From assembly GCA_963676385.2 (NCBI GenBank), contig CAXXMM010000002.1:62001-126000 (forward strand): a stretch of 64,000 nt of DNA. Reading direction: 5' to 3'. Below, piece after piece: positions 16,783 through 25,081 of the stretch. The notes under the pieces are model-generated. The model was not told the DNA's origin. It saw nothing but the letters and a program-made list of their open reading frames with translations, and did no database searches. The DNA comes from UBA1422 sp963676385 (GTDB lineage Bacteria > Bacillota > Clostridia > Peptostreptococcales > Anaerovoracaceae). Each line of letters starts with the position of its first letter. The stretch's first letter is position 1. The position numbers and the translations under genes are program-made.

Positions 16783-18309
16783 ATGAAAAATACAAATAAA
16801 GAAAAAAATCAATTAAAAGTACTTTTGTTGGAAGACTCTACAATGGATGCAGAGCTGATTGTTGAACATCTGCGGGAGAATTTTAACCCCAAAATCTGTA
16901 TAGACATCGTCATTAAGCAGGAAGCGTTCATTGAAGCCATTTCAAAAAAAACATATGACCTGATTCTTGCAGATTTTACCTTGCCGGGTTTTGATGGTTT
17001 TGCAGCGTTGGATCATGCAAAATCAATCTGTCCAAACACACCATTTATCTGTGTATCCGGGTATATTGGGGAAGAAGTAGCGGTGGAACTTTTGAAACGA
17101 GGGGCAACAGACTATGTTTCAAAGGACAAATTGGGGCGGTTGATATTTGCCATTGAAAGGGCACTTAAAGAAACCAGAGAGAGCATAGAAAAAGAAAAAC
17201 GGACAAATGAACTGGTTCTTGCCAACAAAGAACTGGCATTACAAAACAAGGAAATCCTATATATAAACCATCATGATTACTTAACAAATCTTTATAATCG
17301 TATTTATTTTGAAGAAGAGAAAAAGCATCTGGACGCCGCAAGACAGTTGCCGATTTCTGTTATTATAGGGGATATTAATGGGTTGAAGCTGGTTAATGAT
17401 GGCTTTGGGCACTGCAAGGGAGATGAAGTCCTTGTTACAATTTCTAAAATCCTAAAAGATTGCTGTAGGGAGAAAGATATTGTTGCAAGAATTGGAGGTG
17501 ATGAATTTGGGATATTGCTTCCAAAAACAGATAGTAAATCAGTTAAATTAGTATGCGCCTGCGTTTCTGATGCGTGTAAAGATTATGTATTGGATGGCAC
17601 GTCGATTTGCCCAAGTATTTCCTTAGGGCATGGAACCAAATATACAGAAGCTGAAAACATGGACAACGTTTGTATGGTTGCAGAAGAATCGATGTCGAAG
17701 CACAAGTTATTGGAAAGCAAAAGTGCTCACAGTTCAATCATCGCCTCAATAAAGGCGATTATGTTTGAGAAAAGTCAGGAAACAGAAGAACACGCAGAGA
17801 GAATCATTCAGCTATCAAAAGCAATGGGAGTGGCATTGTCATTATCCGATGATCAACTGAACGAACTTGAATTATTATCTACCTTACATGATATTGGTAA
17901 AATGGGCATAGGCGTTGATATCTTATCCAAGCCAGGGAAGTTAAGTAATAAGGAATGGGTGGAGATGAGAAAACACCCGGAAGTGGGTTATCGAATCGCC
18001 CAAGCGACTTCTGAGTTATTTCCCATTGCAAACTATATCCTTTGCCATCACGAAAGGTGGGATGGTAAAGGGTACCCCCAAGGACTGATTGGGGAGAAAA
18101 TCCCCCTTTTATCACGAATTGTTGCCATCGCTGATTCCTTTGATGCCATGACCAATGATAGGGCTTATCGGGCGGCAATGACCAGTGGGGAAGCCATAGA
18201 AGAAATTAGAAAAAATTCGGGCACCCAATTTGATCCTAAGATTTCCAAACTGTTTCTCAACATTCTATCAAAAGAAAATAAGGAGATGTATCATTATGCC
18301 AGAAAATAA
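16783..18309 (+). CDS. Response regulator with GGDEF and HD-GYP domains (c-di-GMP turnover)
   Basis: A 508-residue three-domain protein. REC occupies residues 1-130, with Asp about 64 in LILADFTLPGFDGF. A signalling helix (KEKRTNELVLANKELALQNK) resembling the repeat unit of the upstream kinase follows. A GGDEF diguanylate cyclase domain has intact RIGGDEFG near 238. The C-terminal HD-GYP phosphodiesterase has HDIGK near 369, HHERWDGKGYP near 425 and IADSFDAMTNDRAYR. Both c-di-GMP synthesis and hydrolysis motifs look intact, so the receiver may switch the balance. It lies 9 bp after the single-domain regulator in one operon. Confidence 0.94.
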   Translation: MKNTNKEKNQLKVLLLEDSTMDAELIVEHLRENFNPKICIDIVIKQEAFIEAISKKTYDLILADFTLPGFDGFAALDHAKSICPNTPFICVSGYIGEEVAVELLKRGATDYVSKDKLGRLIFAIERALKETRESIEKEKRTNELVLANKELALQNKEILYINHHDYLTNLYNRIYFEEEKKHLDAARQLPISVIIGDINGLKLVNDGFGHCKGDEVLVTISKILKDCCREKDIVARIGGDEFGILLPKTDSKSVKLVCACVSDACKDYVLDGTSICPSISLGHGTKYTEAENMDNVCMVAEESMSKHKLLESKSAHSSIIASIKAIMFEKSQETEEHAERIIQLSKAMGVALSLSDDQLNELELLSTLHDIGKMGIGVDILSKPGKLSNKEWVEMRKHPEVGYRIAQATSELFPIANYILCHHERWDGKGYPQGLIGEKIPLLSRIVAIADSFDAMTNDRAYRAAMTSGEAIEEIRKNSGTQFDPKISKLFLNILSKENKEMYHYARK

Positions 18310-18568
18310 AAAGTTTACTACAAAACAAGCAATCACATATGGTGAAAAACTTGGAATCCATTGGAAAAAATTTGATGTGGAACAATTCCGCAGCGGAATG
18401 GATGTCGAACTTGAACATGGAAAGGTAGATCCAGTAACCAACGTAACAGATGACGATCCCCTTACAACCGCTAAAATTGCCTTAGCCCACCTAAATGAAT
18501 TCCCGGATTACTACACGCGACTCCGGAAGATGGAAACAGAAGCGGATGCTTATTGGAAACGACGGTAA
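18296..18568 (+). CDS. DUF5661-like small protein
   Basis: A 90-residue soluble acidic protein (MPENKKFTTKQAITYGEKLG, then LTTAKIALAHLNEFPDYYTRL). This pattern is typical of small DUF5661-type proteins of unknown function. ATG 18296 lies inside the end of the GGDEF-HD-GYP gene (14-nt overlap) and is preceded by AAGGAG, so it is translationally coupled to the signalling operon. No function can be assigned. Its place at the end of a c-di-GMP operon suggests an accessory role, but that is inference. Confidence 0.7.
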   Translation: MPENKKFTTKQAITYGEKLGIHWKKFDVEQFRSGMDVELEHGKVDPVTNVTDDDPLTTAKIALAHLNEFPDYYTRLRKMETEADAYWKRR

Positions 18569-18607
18569 GATTTTTTTCGTTTTGTTATGGCGCAGCCGCT
18601 ATCTTAC

Positions 18608-18655
18608 AACATATTATACTATTAATTATTTATACTATTGGTAGTATAATATGTT
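18608..18655. promoter_or_regulatory. 14-bp inverted repeat (operator candidate) and promoter of the Phd-like gene
   Basis: AACATATTATACTA (18608-18621) and TAGTATAATATGTT (18642-18655) are perfect reverse complements, 20 nt apart. TTGACT begins on the last base of the right arm, with TATGCT 17 bp further on. The layout fits an autoregulated antitoxin promoter; a structured transcript end for the preceding operon is the alternative. Confidence 0.6.
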
Positions 18656-18718
18656 GACTTATTGTATGAATAAATATATGCTAAGCCTACAATTAAGAAA
18701 GAAGTTGAGGTACATTAA

Positions 18719-19018
18719 ATGAACATTTCAACAGAAGCGATTGTCTCTAACTCAGAAATAACGAAAAATTATAAGGCTTGTCGAGAAAAGGCGGATAGTG
18801 TCGGCAAGGTATTTGTATTTAAAAACAACCAACCTGATGCAGTGTTGTTTCCCATCTTGGCATATGAAAAACTGGCATCTTTAATTGAGTATCTAGAGAC
18901 CCTTGATGACGAGTCTGTAGAAAAAATAGTGAAAGCAATACCCACGGGGGGAATTGAGAAACTATACTTTGAAGACAGTTCCCAAAATATTTGCGGATAT
19001 GAACAAGGCGATTTATGA
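18719..19018 (+). CDS. Phd/YefM-type antitoxin, orphan
   Basis: A 99-residue protein with a Phd-like N-terminal fold (MNISTEAIVSNSEITKNYKAC, then KVFVFKNNQPDAVLFPILAYEKL). The 'NNxPxAVLxxxxxYExL' pattern is typical of Phd/YefM antitoxins, which bind DNA as dimers and neutralise a toxin with their C-terminus. No toxin gene follows: the next gene encodes a membrane protein after a weak terminator. It is therefore an orphan antitoxin or a stand-alone regulator. A large inverted repeat upstream fits autoregulation. Confidence 0.7.
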   Translation: MNISTEAIVSNSEITKNYKACREKADSVGKVFVFKNNQPDAVLFPILAYEKLASLIEYLETLDDESVEKIVKAIPTGGIEKLYFEDSSQNICGYEQGDL

Positions 19019-19058
19019 GATTAGGGTTTGGATATGCTAAAGAAATATGAGATTTCTG

Positions 19059-19084
19059 AAAGTGCACTTTTGGTGTGCTTTTTT
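19059..19084 (+). terminator. Weak terminator between the Phd-like and membrane protein genes
   Basis: AAAGTGCAC (19059-19067) pairs with GTGTGCTTT (19073-19081), two wobble pairs, followed by T residues. Confidence 0.5.
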
Positions 19085-19100
19085 GTTGGAGGAAGAAGAT

Positions 19101-19775
19101 ATGTTAAAGTTTAGGTGGTTTTATATTTTTCTGTTTGTTAATTTCCTAGCGTCCATTAGCATTATTCCGATGGCATTGATTGGCGGCAGGTCTGAAAACT
19201 TTGCGTACTTTGTAATTCCGATGTATGCGATTTGGTTTCTTTTATCTTTGGGATCCTTGATTTTGATTATCATAATTAGCGCATTTCATTGGAAACGTGC
19301 CATTGTTTTCTTGAAGAGTAACGATAATATAGGACTTCGCATTGGGATGAAGCGGATGAAATTGGCTAGTATCCCGTTCTTCTTAGCCAACTTTTTGTAT
19401 TTTATCTTATTGGCACTACTTATGGTTGTTGTTTCCAGAGGATTCATTATTTTTACTCCGATTCCACTACTCTTTCTTATGGCTATTGGAATGACATATG
19501 TGATTATGATCTGTACCTCGGGTTATGGCATGTGTTATCTTGCGTACCAAAAAAAATGCGGTCAAATTACCAAAGGCAAGATGGTGCTTCATGTAATCGC
19601 ACAACTACTTTTTTTGTTGGATATTATCGATACGGTGGTTTTGGTATTGCGGAACAGGACTCCTGAAGAAAAGATTACGAAGAAAATGGTGATTCGCTGG
19701 AGCATTATCTTATTATTCTTCTTGCTGATGGTGTATCTTCTACTATCGCCGCTCAGTATTACTAGCTCGCCTTAG
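19101..19775 (+). CDS. Hypothetical polytopic membrane protein
   Basis: A 224-residue very hydrophobic protein with about six predicted membrane segments, for example WFYIFLFVNFLASISIIPMA, AIWFLLSLGSLILIIIISAF, FFLANFLYFILLALLMVVV and IILLFFLLMVYLLL near the C-terminus. ATG 19101 is preferred over an upstream in-frame start because TTGGAGGAAG precedes it. No family was recognised. It is the last gene of the block before the repeated relQ 3' end; nothing in the sequence links it to a transport or signalling function. Confidence 0.65.
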   Translation: MLKFRWFYIFLFVNFLASISIIPMALIGGRSENFAYFVIPMYAIWFLLSLGSLILIIIISAFHWKRAIVFLKSNDNIGLRIGMKRMKLASIPFFLANFLYFILLALLMVVVSRGFIIFTPIPLLFLMAIGMTYVIMICTSGYGMCYLAYQKKCGQITKGKMVLHVIAQLLFLLDIIDTVVLVLRNRTPEEKITKKMVIRWSIILLFFLLMVYLLLSPLSITSSP

Positions 19776-19861
19776 TTATGAATGGCCGCTGGACATTGTT
19801 CAAGAAGGGGCACAAAATCTCCCCAATGGAATAGTAACGGAAGAAAAATAGGTTGTACGAA

Positions 19862-19897
19862 TCCAATCCTAACTTTCGATGTCAATCATGTTTCTGA
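19862..19897. repeat. 36-bp direct repeat at the native relQ 3' end
   Basis: This is the intact counterpart of 14565-14600 (36 of 36 identical). It includes the relQ-like stop codon (19869-19871 on the minus strand). Confidence 0.9.
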
Positions 19898-20540
19898 TTT
19901 CCTGCATGCGAAGATCCATTTCACTGATGGTTTGGGCGCATTCCAAAAGGGCCTGGGAAATCTCTTCCTCGTTTTTTATGTTTTTCTTATATTTCAGTTT
20001 GTGCTCCAGACTGGCCCAAAAATCCATGGCGATGGTGCGGAACTGCACTTCCACAGCCATCCATTTCTTTTTGTCAGATAAAAAAATAGGAATTTCTATA
20101 ATCATATGGAGACTTCTGTATCCATTTGGTTTTGGGTTTTTGATATAATCTTTAATCACCTTGACCCGAATGTCATCTTGTTGCTGAAGAAAACCGGCAA
20201 TGGTATAGATGTCTTCCGGAAAGGAACAGACAACTCGGGCACCGGCAATGTCAAAAATATTTTCTTCCATGTTTTCCACAGAAATAGGGATCTCTCGGGC
20301 TTTTAATTTGTTGATAATGCTCAACGGCGTTTTTACCCGGGTTTTAATATTTTCGATGGGGTTGCGATTTTGGGTAGCCAGAAACTCTTGATTGAGAATT
20401 TGTAGCTTGGTTTCCAATTCCCGCAATGCACATTGGTAATTCATCATTAGCTCGTTGAATGGCATTATTTTTTCCACCAATATTTCCGGATTGTCCGATT
20501 CAAGTATTCCAATAAAACTTTGGTCGCTGATGGTTTCCAT
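19869..20540 (-). CDS. Small (p)ppGpp synthetase, RelQ/YjbM type
   Basis: A 223-residue stand-alone RelA/SpoT synthetase domain that transfers pyrophosphate from ATP to GTP or GDP, making (p)ppGpp. Family motifs are clear: RVKTPLSIINKLKAR, FDIAGARVVCSFPEDIY, DYIKNPKPNGYRSLHMIIE and the EVQFRTIAMDFWASLEHKLKYK-type strand and helix. It lacks the hydrolase and ACT domains of long Rel proteins. The start at 20540 follows AGGAGG on the minus strand. Its last 29 nt are part of the 36-bp repeat, and it now has no visible terminator, unlike its inferred ancestral arrangement. Confidence 0.93.
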   Translation of the reverse strand: METISDQSFIGILESDNPEILVEKIMPFNELMMNYQCALRELETKLQILNQEFLATQNRNPIENIKTRVKTPLSIINKLKAREIPISVENMEENIFDIAGARVVCSFPEDIYTIAGFLQQQDDIRVKVIKDYIKNPKPNGYRSLHMIIEIPIFLSDKKKWMAVEVQFRTIAMDFWASLEHKLKYKKNIKNEEEISQALLECAQTISEMDLRMQEIRNMIDIES

Positions 20541-20662
20541 GATTTCCTCCTGCTGTGGTGTGGGGATATGGCCTGCGTAGATACATATTATTTTACTCTA
20601 GCTGAGAGATTGTGTACAGGGGTAATGGGAAACTGATTTTCCCATAATATTAAAAAACCCCA

Positions 20663-20703
20663 TTGACAAAATAACTAACACAAGATATAGTTAACACTGT
20701 TAG
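20663..20703 (+). promoter_or_regulatory. marR promoter with overlapping operator
   Basis: TTGACA (20663-20668), a 17-bp spacer and TATAGT (20686-20691) are followed at once by TTAACACTGTTAG (20691-20703). This contains the palindrome TAACA-C-TGTTA, repeated upstream of the ABC genes. Autorepression by the MarR protein is the simple reading. Confidence 0.8.
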
Positions 20704-20729
20704 TAAAATACCGAAAAAAAGGTGACAAA

Positions 20730-21158
20730 GTGGATTACGAAAAACTAGCCCAAGAATTTATGGAGTTGATGAACCAAATGCGCAAGCGGAAGACTCAGAA
20801 GCATTTGAATGACTCCATGCAGGGAGAACATTTTATCCTGTTCTATGTTTCACATCACCAAGGGGATTCCATCCCCAGCGAAATCAGCAATGAGATGGGC
20901 ATCAGCACCGCTCGAATTGCAGCGGCCCTGAACAATTTGGAAAGCAAAGGGATGATTACTCGCACCATTGATGTTACTGATCGGAGAAGAATCCTGATTA
21001 AATTGACGGACGCCGGGCAGAAGCATGTGGAGGAACATTACAAGATGATTATGGGGATTACCACAAAGATGCTAAAGTACCTAGGAGAAGACGATGCCAA
21101 AGAGTTGGTGCGAATCATGAAGAGACTGGCGGCAAAAACACCGGAAGATTTCATGTAG
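20730..21158 (+). CDS. MarR-family transcriptional regulator
   Basis: A 142-residue winged-helix regulator beginning at GTG 20730 after AAAGGTG. The DNA-binding region (SIPSEISNEMGISTARIAAAL, then NNLESKGMITRTIDVTDRRR) and the wing (ILIKLTDAGQKHVEEH) are typical of MarR. Such proteins repress multidrug exporters and release DNA on binding a small molecule. Matching palindromes (TAACACTGTTAG) in its own promoter and 33 bp before the ABC exporter gene make autoregulation and exporter control very likely. Confidence 0.92.
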   Translation: MDYEKLAQEFMELMNQMRKRKTQKHLNDSMQGEHFILFYVSHHQGDSIPSEISNEMGISTARIAAALNNLESKGMITRTIDVTDRRRILIKLTDAGQKHVEEHYKMIMGITTKMLKYLGEDDAKELVRIMKRLAAKTPEDFM

Positions 21159-21170
21159 AGGAATATAAAA

Positions 21171-21199
21171 AGCAGTTGCCACGTTGCAACTGCTAGATT
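21171..21199 (+). terminator. Terminator between marR and the ABC exporter
   Basis: AGCAGTTGC (21171-21179) pairs perfectly with GCAACTGCT (21186-21194), followed by AGATTTTT. The exporter genes may therefore be transcribed partly by readthrough or from their own promoter near 21200. Confidence 0.75.
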
Positions 21200-21212
21200 T
21201 TTAACCAAATAC

Positions 21213-21225
21213 CTAACACTGTTAG
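21213..21225. promoter_or_regulatory. MarR operator upstream of the ABC exporter
   Basis: CTAACA-C-TGTTAG is a perfect 13-bp palindrome identical over 12 positions to the site in the marR promoter. Confidence 0.75.
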
Positions 21226-21257
21226 AATAAAATATCGTTAGCAAAAGGAGTGAAAGA

Positions 21258-23018
21258 ATGTTTAAATTAATCAAACGTATGAGAGGAAAAGAGTGGGCTC
21301 AAGTGTTAATCAGCTTGGTGTTTATTGTAATCCAAGTGTGGTTGGATTTGAAACTCCCCGACTATATGTCAGAAATCACAAGACTCACCCAGACGCCGGG
21401 CAGTGAAATGTCAGAAATTTGGACAGCCGGTGGATATATGTTGCTTTGCGCTTTGGGAAGTTTGGCAGCCGCAATTATTGTGGGATTTTTTGCAGCCCGG
21501 ATTGCCGCAGCGTTTTCACAGCAAATCAGAAGTCAGTTGTTTTCAAAAGTGGATTCGTTTTCCATGGAAGAAATCAATCGGTTTTCAACAGATAGTCTGA
21601 TTACCCGATCCACCAATGACATTACCCAGATACAACTGGTCATTACCATGGGGCTGCAAATGGCCATTAAGGCCCCAATTATGGCGGTTTGGGCAGTAAC
21701 AAAGATTGCCGGGAAAGGTTTGGAATGGACCTACGCCACCGGAGTGACCGTGGCTATTATGATTGTCGTCATTACGACCATCATGATATTTGTTATGCCC
21801 AAGTTCAAAATGATGCAGACCTTGACAGACAACTTGACTCGGGTTACCCGAGAAAATCTGACCGGACTTCGAGTTGTTCGAGCCTATAACGCGGAGGACT
21901 TCCAAGAAAATAAGTTTGAAGCCGCAAATCAGGAACTTACCGGCACCCAGTTGTTTACCAACCGGGGAATGGCGATTATGATGCCCATGATGTCTACGTT
22001 GATGAGTGGATTGACCTTATCGATTTACTGGATTGGGGCCTATTTAATCAACGGAGCAAGTGCCATGGACCGATTGACTTTGTTTTCCAATATGGTGGTG
22101 TTCTCGGCATATGCGGTGCAAGTCATCATGTCCTTCATGATGCTGGTAATGATTTTCATTTTGTTGCCTCGAGCCTCTGTATCCGCCAAGCGGATTAACC
22201 AGGTGTTGGAGACTCAACCAACCATTTTGGATGGGAACCTTACTCAGGGAATGGAAGGAATGGAAGGACAGGTTGAATTTCGAAATGTCAGTTTCCGATA
22301 TCCCGGGGCATCGGACTACGTATTGCAGGATATTAGTTTCACGGCAAAAAAAGGAGAAACCGTGGCGTTTATCGGATCAACCGGCAGTGGGAAAAGCACC
22401 TTGATCAGCTTAATCCCCAGGTTTTATGATGCTTCCCAAGGAGAAATTCTTGTGGACGGAGTGAATGTAAAAGAATATGCCCAGGAGGCACTGCACAATA
22501 AAATTGGCTATGTGCCACAGAAGGCGGTTCTTTTTCGGGGAACGGTGGACAGCAATGTGGCATATGGTGAAAACGGAAAAGAAAACCCTACTTCCCTTCA
22601 AATTGAGGGAGCGGTGGAGATTGCCCAGGGACGGGACTTCGTGGAAAGTATGGAAAACCAGTATGAAGGGGACATTGCCCAAGGAGGTGCCAATATTTCC
22701 GGTGGTCAAAAACAACGTCTTGCCATTGCTCGAGCGGTTTGCAGGAATCCGGAATTGTTTATCTTTGATGACAGCTTCTCCGCCTTGGATTATCGGACAG
22801 ATCGAGTCCTTCGGTCTGCTTTGGCAAAAGAAACGGCAGGAACCACCAGTCTGATTGTGGCACAGCGCATCGGAACTATTATGGAAGCAGATCAGATTAT
22901 CGTTCTGGATGAAGGAAAAATCGTTGGCAAGGGACGGCACCAAGAACTTTTGAAAACTTGCAAGGTATATAAAGAAATTGCCATATCACAGTTAAGCGAG
23001 GAGGAATTGGCATCATGA
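21258..23018 (+). CDS. Heterodimeric ABC exporter, degenerate-site subunit (BmrC/LmrC type)
   Basis: A 586-residue half-transporter with six membrane helices and one ATPase domain. Walker A GSTGSGKST lies near residue 372 and signature NISGGQKQRL near 478. The Walker B region reads LFIFDDSFSALD near 500, with Asp in place of the catalytic Glu. The H-loop reads VAQRIGT, with Gln in place of His, near 533. These two losses mark the non-catalytic partner of a heterodimeric multidrug exporter. Its stop overlaps the next gene's ATG (ATGA at 23015-23018). Control by the upstream MarR protein is likely. Confidence 0.93.
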   Translation: MFKLIKRMRGKEWAQVLISLVFIVIQVWLDLKLPDYMSEITRLTQTPGSEMSEIWTAGGYMLLCALGSLAAAIIVGFFAARIAAAFSQQIRSQLFSKVDSFSMEEINRFSTDSLITRSTNDITQIQLVITMGLQMAIKAPIMAVWAVTKIAGKGLEWTYATGVTVAIMIVVITTIMIFVMPKFKMMQTLTDNLTRVTRENLTGLRVVRAYNAEDFQENKFEAANQELTGTQLFTNRGMAIMMPMMSTLMSGLTLSIYWIGAYLINGASAMDRLTLFSNMVVFSAYAVQVIMSFMMLVMIFILLPRASVSAKRINQVLETQPTILDGNLTQGMEGMEGQVEFRNVSFRYPGASDYVLQDISFTAKKGETVAFIGSTGSGKSTLISLIPRFYDASQGEILVDGVNVKEYAQEALHNKIGYVPQKAVLFRGTVDSNVAYGENGKENPTSLQIEGAVEIAQGRDFVESMENQYEGDIAQGGANISGGQKQRLAIARAVCRNPELFIFDDSFSALDYRTDRVLRSALAKETAGTTSLIVAQRIGTIMEADQIIVLDEGKIVGKGRHQELLKTCKVYKEIAISQLSEEELAS

Positions 23019-24869
23019 GTGAACAAAAAATAAAAACAACATCAACCCCGGGGACCTATTGGGGGCGGCCCCATGGGAGGCATGGTGGAAAAACCGAAAA
23101 ATTTCAAGCCAACCATGACAAAACTGCTGGGATATTGCAGAAAATTTCTCCCTGCTATTGTGGTCGCTTTGGTTTCGGCGGTGATCGGATCCGTTCTTCA
23201 AATTATTGGACCGGATAAGTTAAAGGATTTGACCAATGAAATCATGAATGGACTACCGGCTATGGTTCAAGGAAAGTCCATTGTCGGGTCCATCGATATG
23301 ACGGCGGTTGTCCACATTGGGTGGATGCTGGTGTTATTTTATGGGGCAGCATTTGTATTGAATTATGTGCAAAGCCTGATTATGGCGACAGTCACCCAAA
23401 AGATTTCCAAGAAGATGCGGACAGACATTTCCCAAAAGGTAAACCGTCTGCCTCTAAAATACTTTGATTCCACCAGTTACGGCGATGTATTAAGTCGGGT
23501 GACAAACGACGTGGATGCCATTGGACAGACCTTGAATCAAAGTCTGGGAACCATGATTACCGCCATCACCATGTTGGTCGGATCGTTGACCATGATGCTG
23601 ATTAACAGTTGGATTTTGGCCCTTACAGCCATGGGCGCCAGCGCCATTGGATTGGGGCTTATGATTTTCATTATGAAACATTCCCAAAAATACTTTAAAG
23701 AACAGCAAGACGAATTGGGCAGAATCAACGGACATATTGAAGAAAATTATGCGGGCCACAATGTGGTAAAGGTCTACAATGGCAGTCGGGAATCCAAAGA
23801 AGTTTTTGAAGAAAGCAACAAAAAGTTATACCGAAGCGCATGGAAGTCTCAATTCCTTTCAGGTTTGATGATGCCTGTCATGAATTTTGTGGGGAACTTT
23901 GGATATGTGGCGGTCTGTGTTGTAGGAGCAGTATTGGCAATGAACGGAACCATCACCTTTGGGGTCATTGTGGCCTTTATGATCTATATCCGATTATTTA
24001 CTCAACCTTTATCCCAAATCGCCCAATCTATGAATAACCTGCAGCGAACTGCCGCTGCCAGCGAACGGGTTTTTGAATTTTTAAGTGAACCTGAGTTGGA
24101 AAATGAATCAGAAAAACAACCTCAACTGATGCAGGTTCGAGGAGATGTTGAATTTGAAAATGTTCAATTCGGATATACGGCGGACAAGCCGGTCATTCGC
24201 AATTTTTCCGCCAAAATTAAGGCGGGACAGGAGGTTGCAATTGTCGGGCCGACCGGTGCGGGAAAGACCACGCTGGTAAACTTGCTGATGAGATTTTACG
24301 ACTTGGACGGAGGAGAAATTCGTGTGGATGGCGTGCCTATTCAGCAGGTGCCAAGAGAAAATGTCCACAGTCAGTTTGGCATGGTGCTTCAAGACACCTG
24401 GCTCTTTGAAGGAACCATCAAAGAAAACATTATCTATTCCAAAGAAGGCGTTTCCGATGAAGAGGTAGTTTCCGCGTGCAAGAAAATGGGACTTCACCAC
24501 TTCATTATGACATTGCCCAATGGGTATGATACCATCCTTAGTGACAAAGCCAGCCTTTCCGAAGGTCAAAAACAGTTGATTACCATAGCAAGGGCCATGA
24601 TTCAAAATGCACCATTGCTGATACTGGACGAAGCCACCAGTTCGGTGGATACTCGGACAGAACGAATTGTCCAGGCTGCCATGGAGCAACTGACCCAAGG
24701 AAGAACCTCCTTTGTCATTGCCCATCGCCTGTCCACCATCAAAAATGCAGACCTGATTTTGGTCATGAAAGACGGTGATATTGTGGAAAGCGGAAATCAT
24801 GATGAGCTCATGAAAAAGGGAGGGTTTTACGCAGAACTGTATAACAGTCAGTTTGAATCGGTTGCATAA
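23015..24869 (+). CDS. Heterodimeric ABC exporter, catalytic subunit (BmrD type), apparent +1 frameshift near the start
   Basis: The partner half-transporter, about 617 residues. Walker A GPTGAGKTT lies near 410, signature LSEGQ near 515, Walker B LLILDEATSSVD near 537 with the catalytic Glu, and the H-loop IAHRLST near 569. The ATGA overlap fixes the start at 23015 (MSEQKIKTTSTPGTYWG). That frame runs into a G5 run at 23061-23065, after which the conserved GGPMGGMVEKPKNFKPTM continues in the +1 frame. Without a frameshift, translation could restart only at ATG 23073. The family leader and the ATGA coupling argue that the original gene was continuous. Its 3' end is duplicated at 34629. Confidence 0.9.
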
Positions 24870-24871
24870 AC
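24837..24871. repeat. 35-bp direct repeat at the native ABC exporter 3' end
   Basis: Begins CTGTATAACAGTCAG and ends GCATAAAC. It encodes the last residues LYNSQFESVA plus the stop, and matches 34629-34663 at 34 of 35 positions. Confidence 0.9.
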
Positions 24872-25081
24872 TTAATTTATCTGTGTTAAATGAAAAACTA
24901 AAAGCAACCGTAAATCAAAAAACATCACCATAGATCATATTTGTTGCGGAAATTGGGTCGGGAATCGTGTAAAATACAATTGAAACTGCTAGAATTCGCT
25001 ATGAAACAGGCACAGCAAACAAACAGGGCTAAAGTTTTTTGCAAAAGTAAACGCGACCCCGTTTTTCGCAGGTATATCAGT

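Larger units (their letters stand above)
14565..19897. other. 5.3-kb block bounded by 36-bp direct repeats (candidate integrated cassette)
   Basis: Everything between the two 36-bp repeats appears inserted between convergent glycerate kinase and relQ-like genes. It contains a PocR kinase, a response regulator, a REC-GGDEF-HD-GYP protein, a DUF5661-like protein, an orphan Phd-like antitoxin and a membrane protein. No integrase or transposase is visible inside. The mechanism is inferred. Confidence 0.55.
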
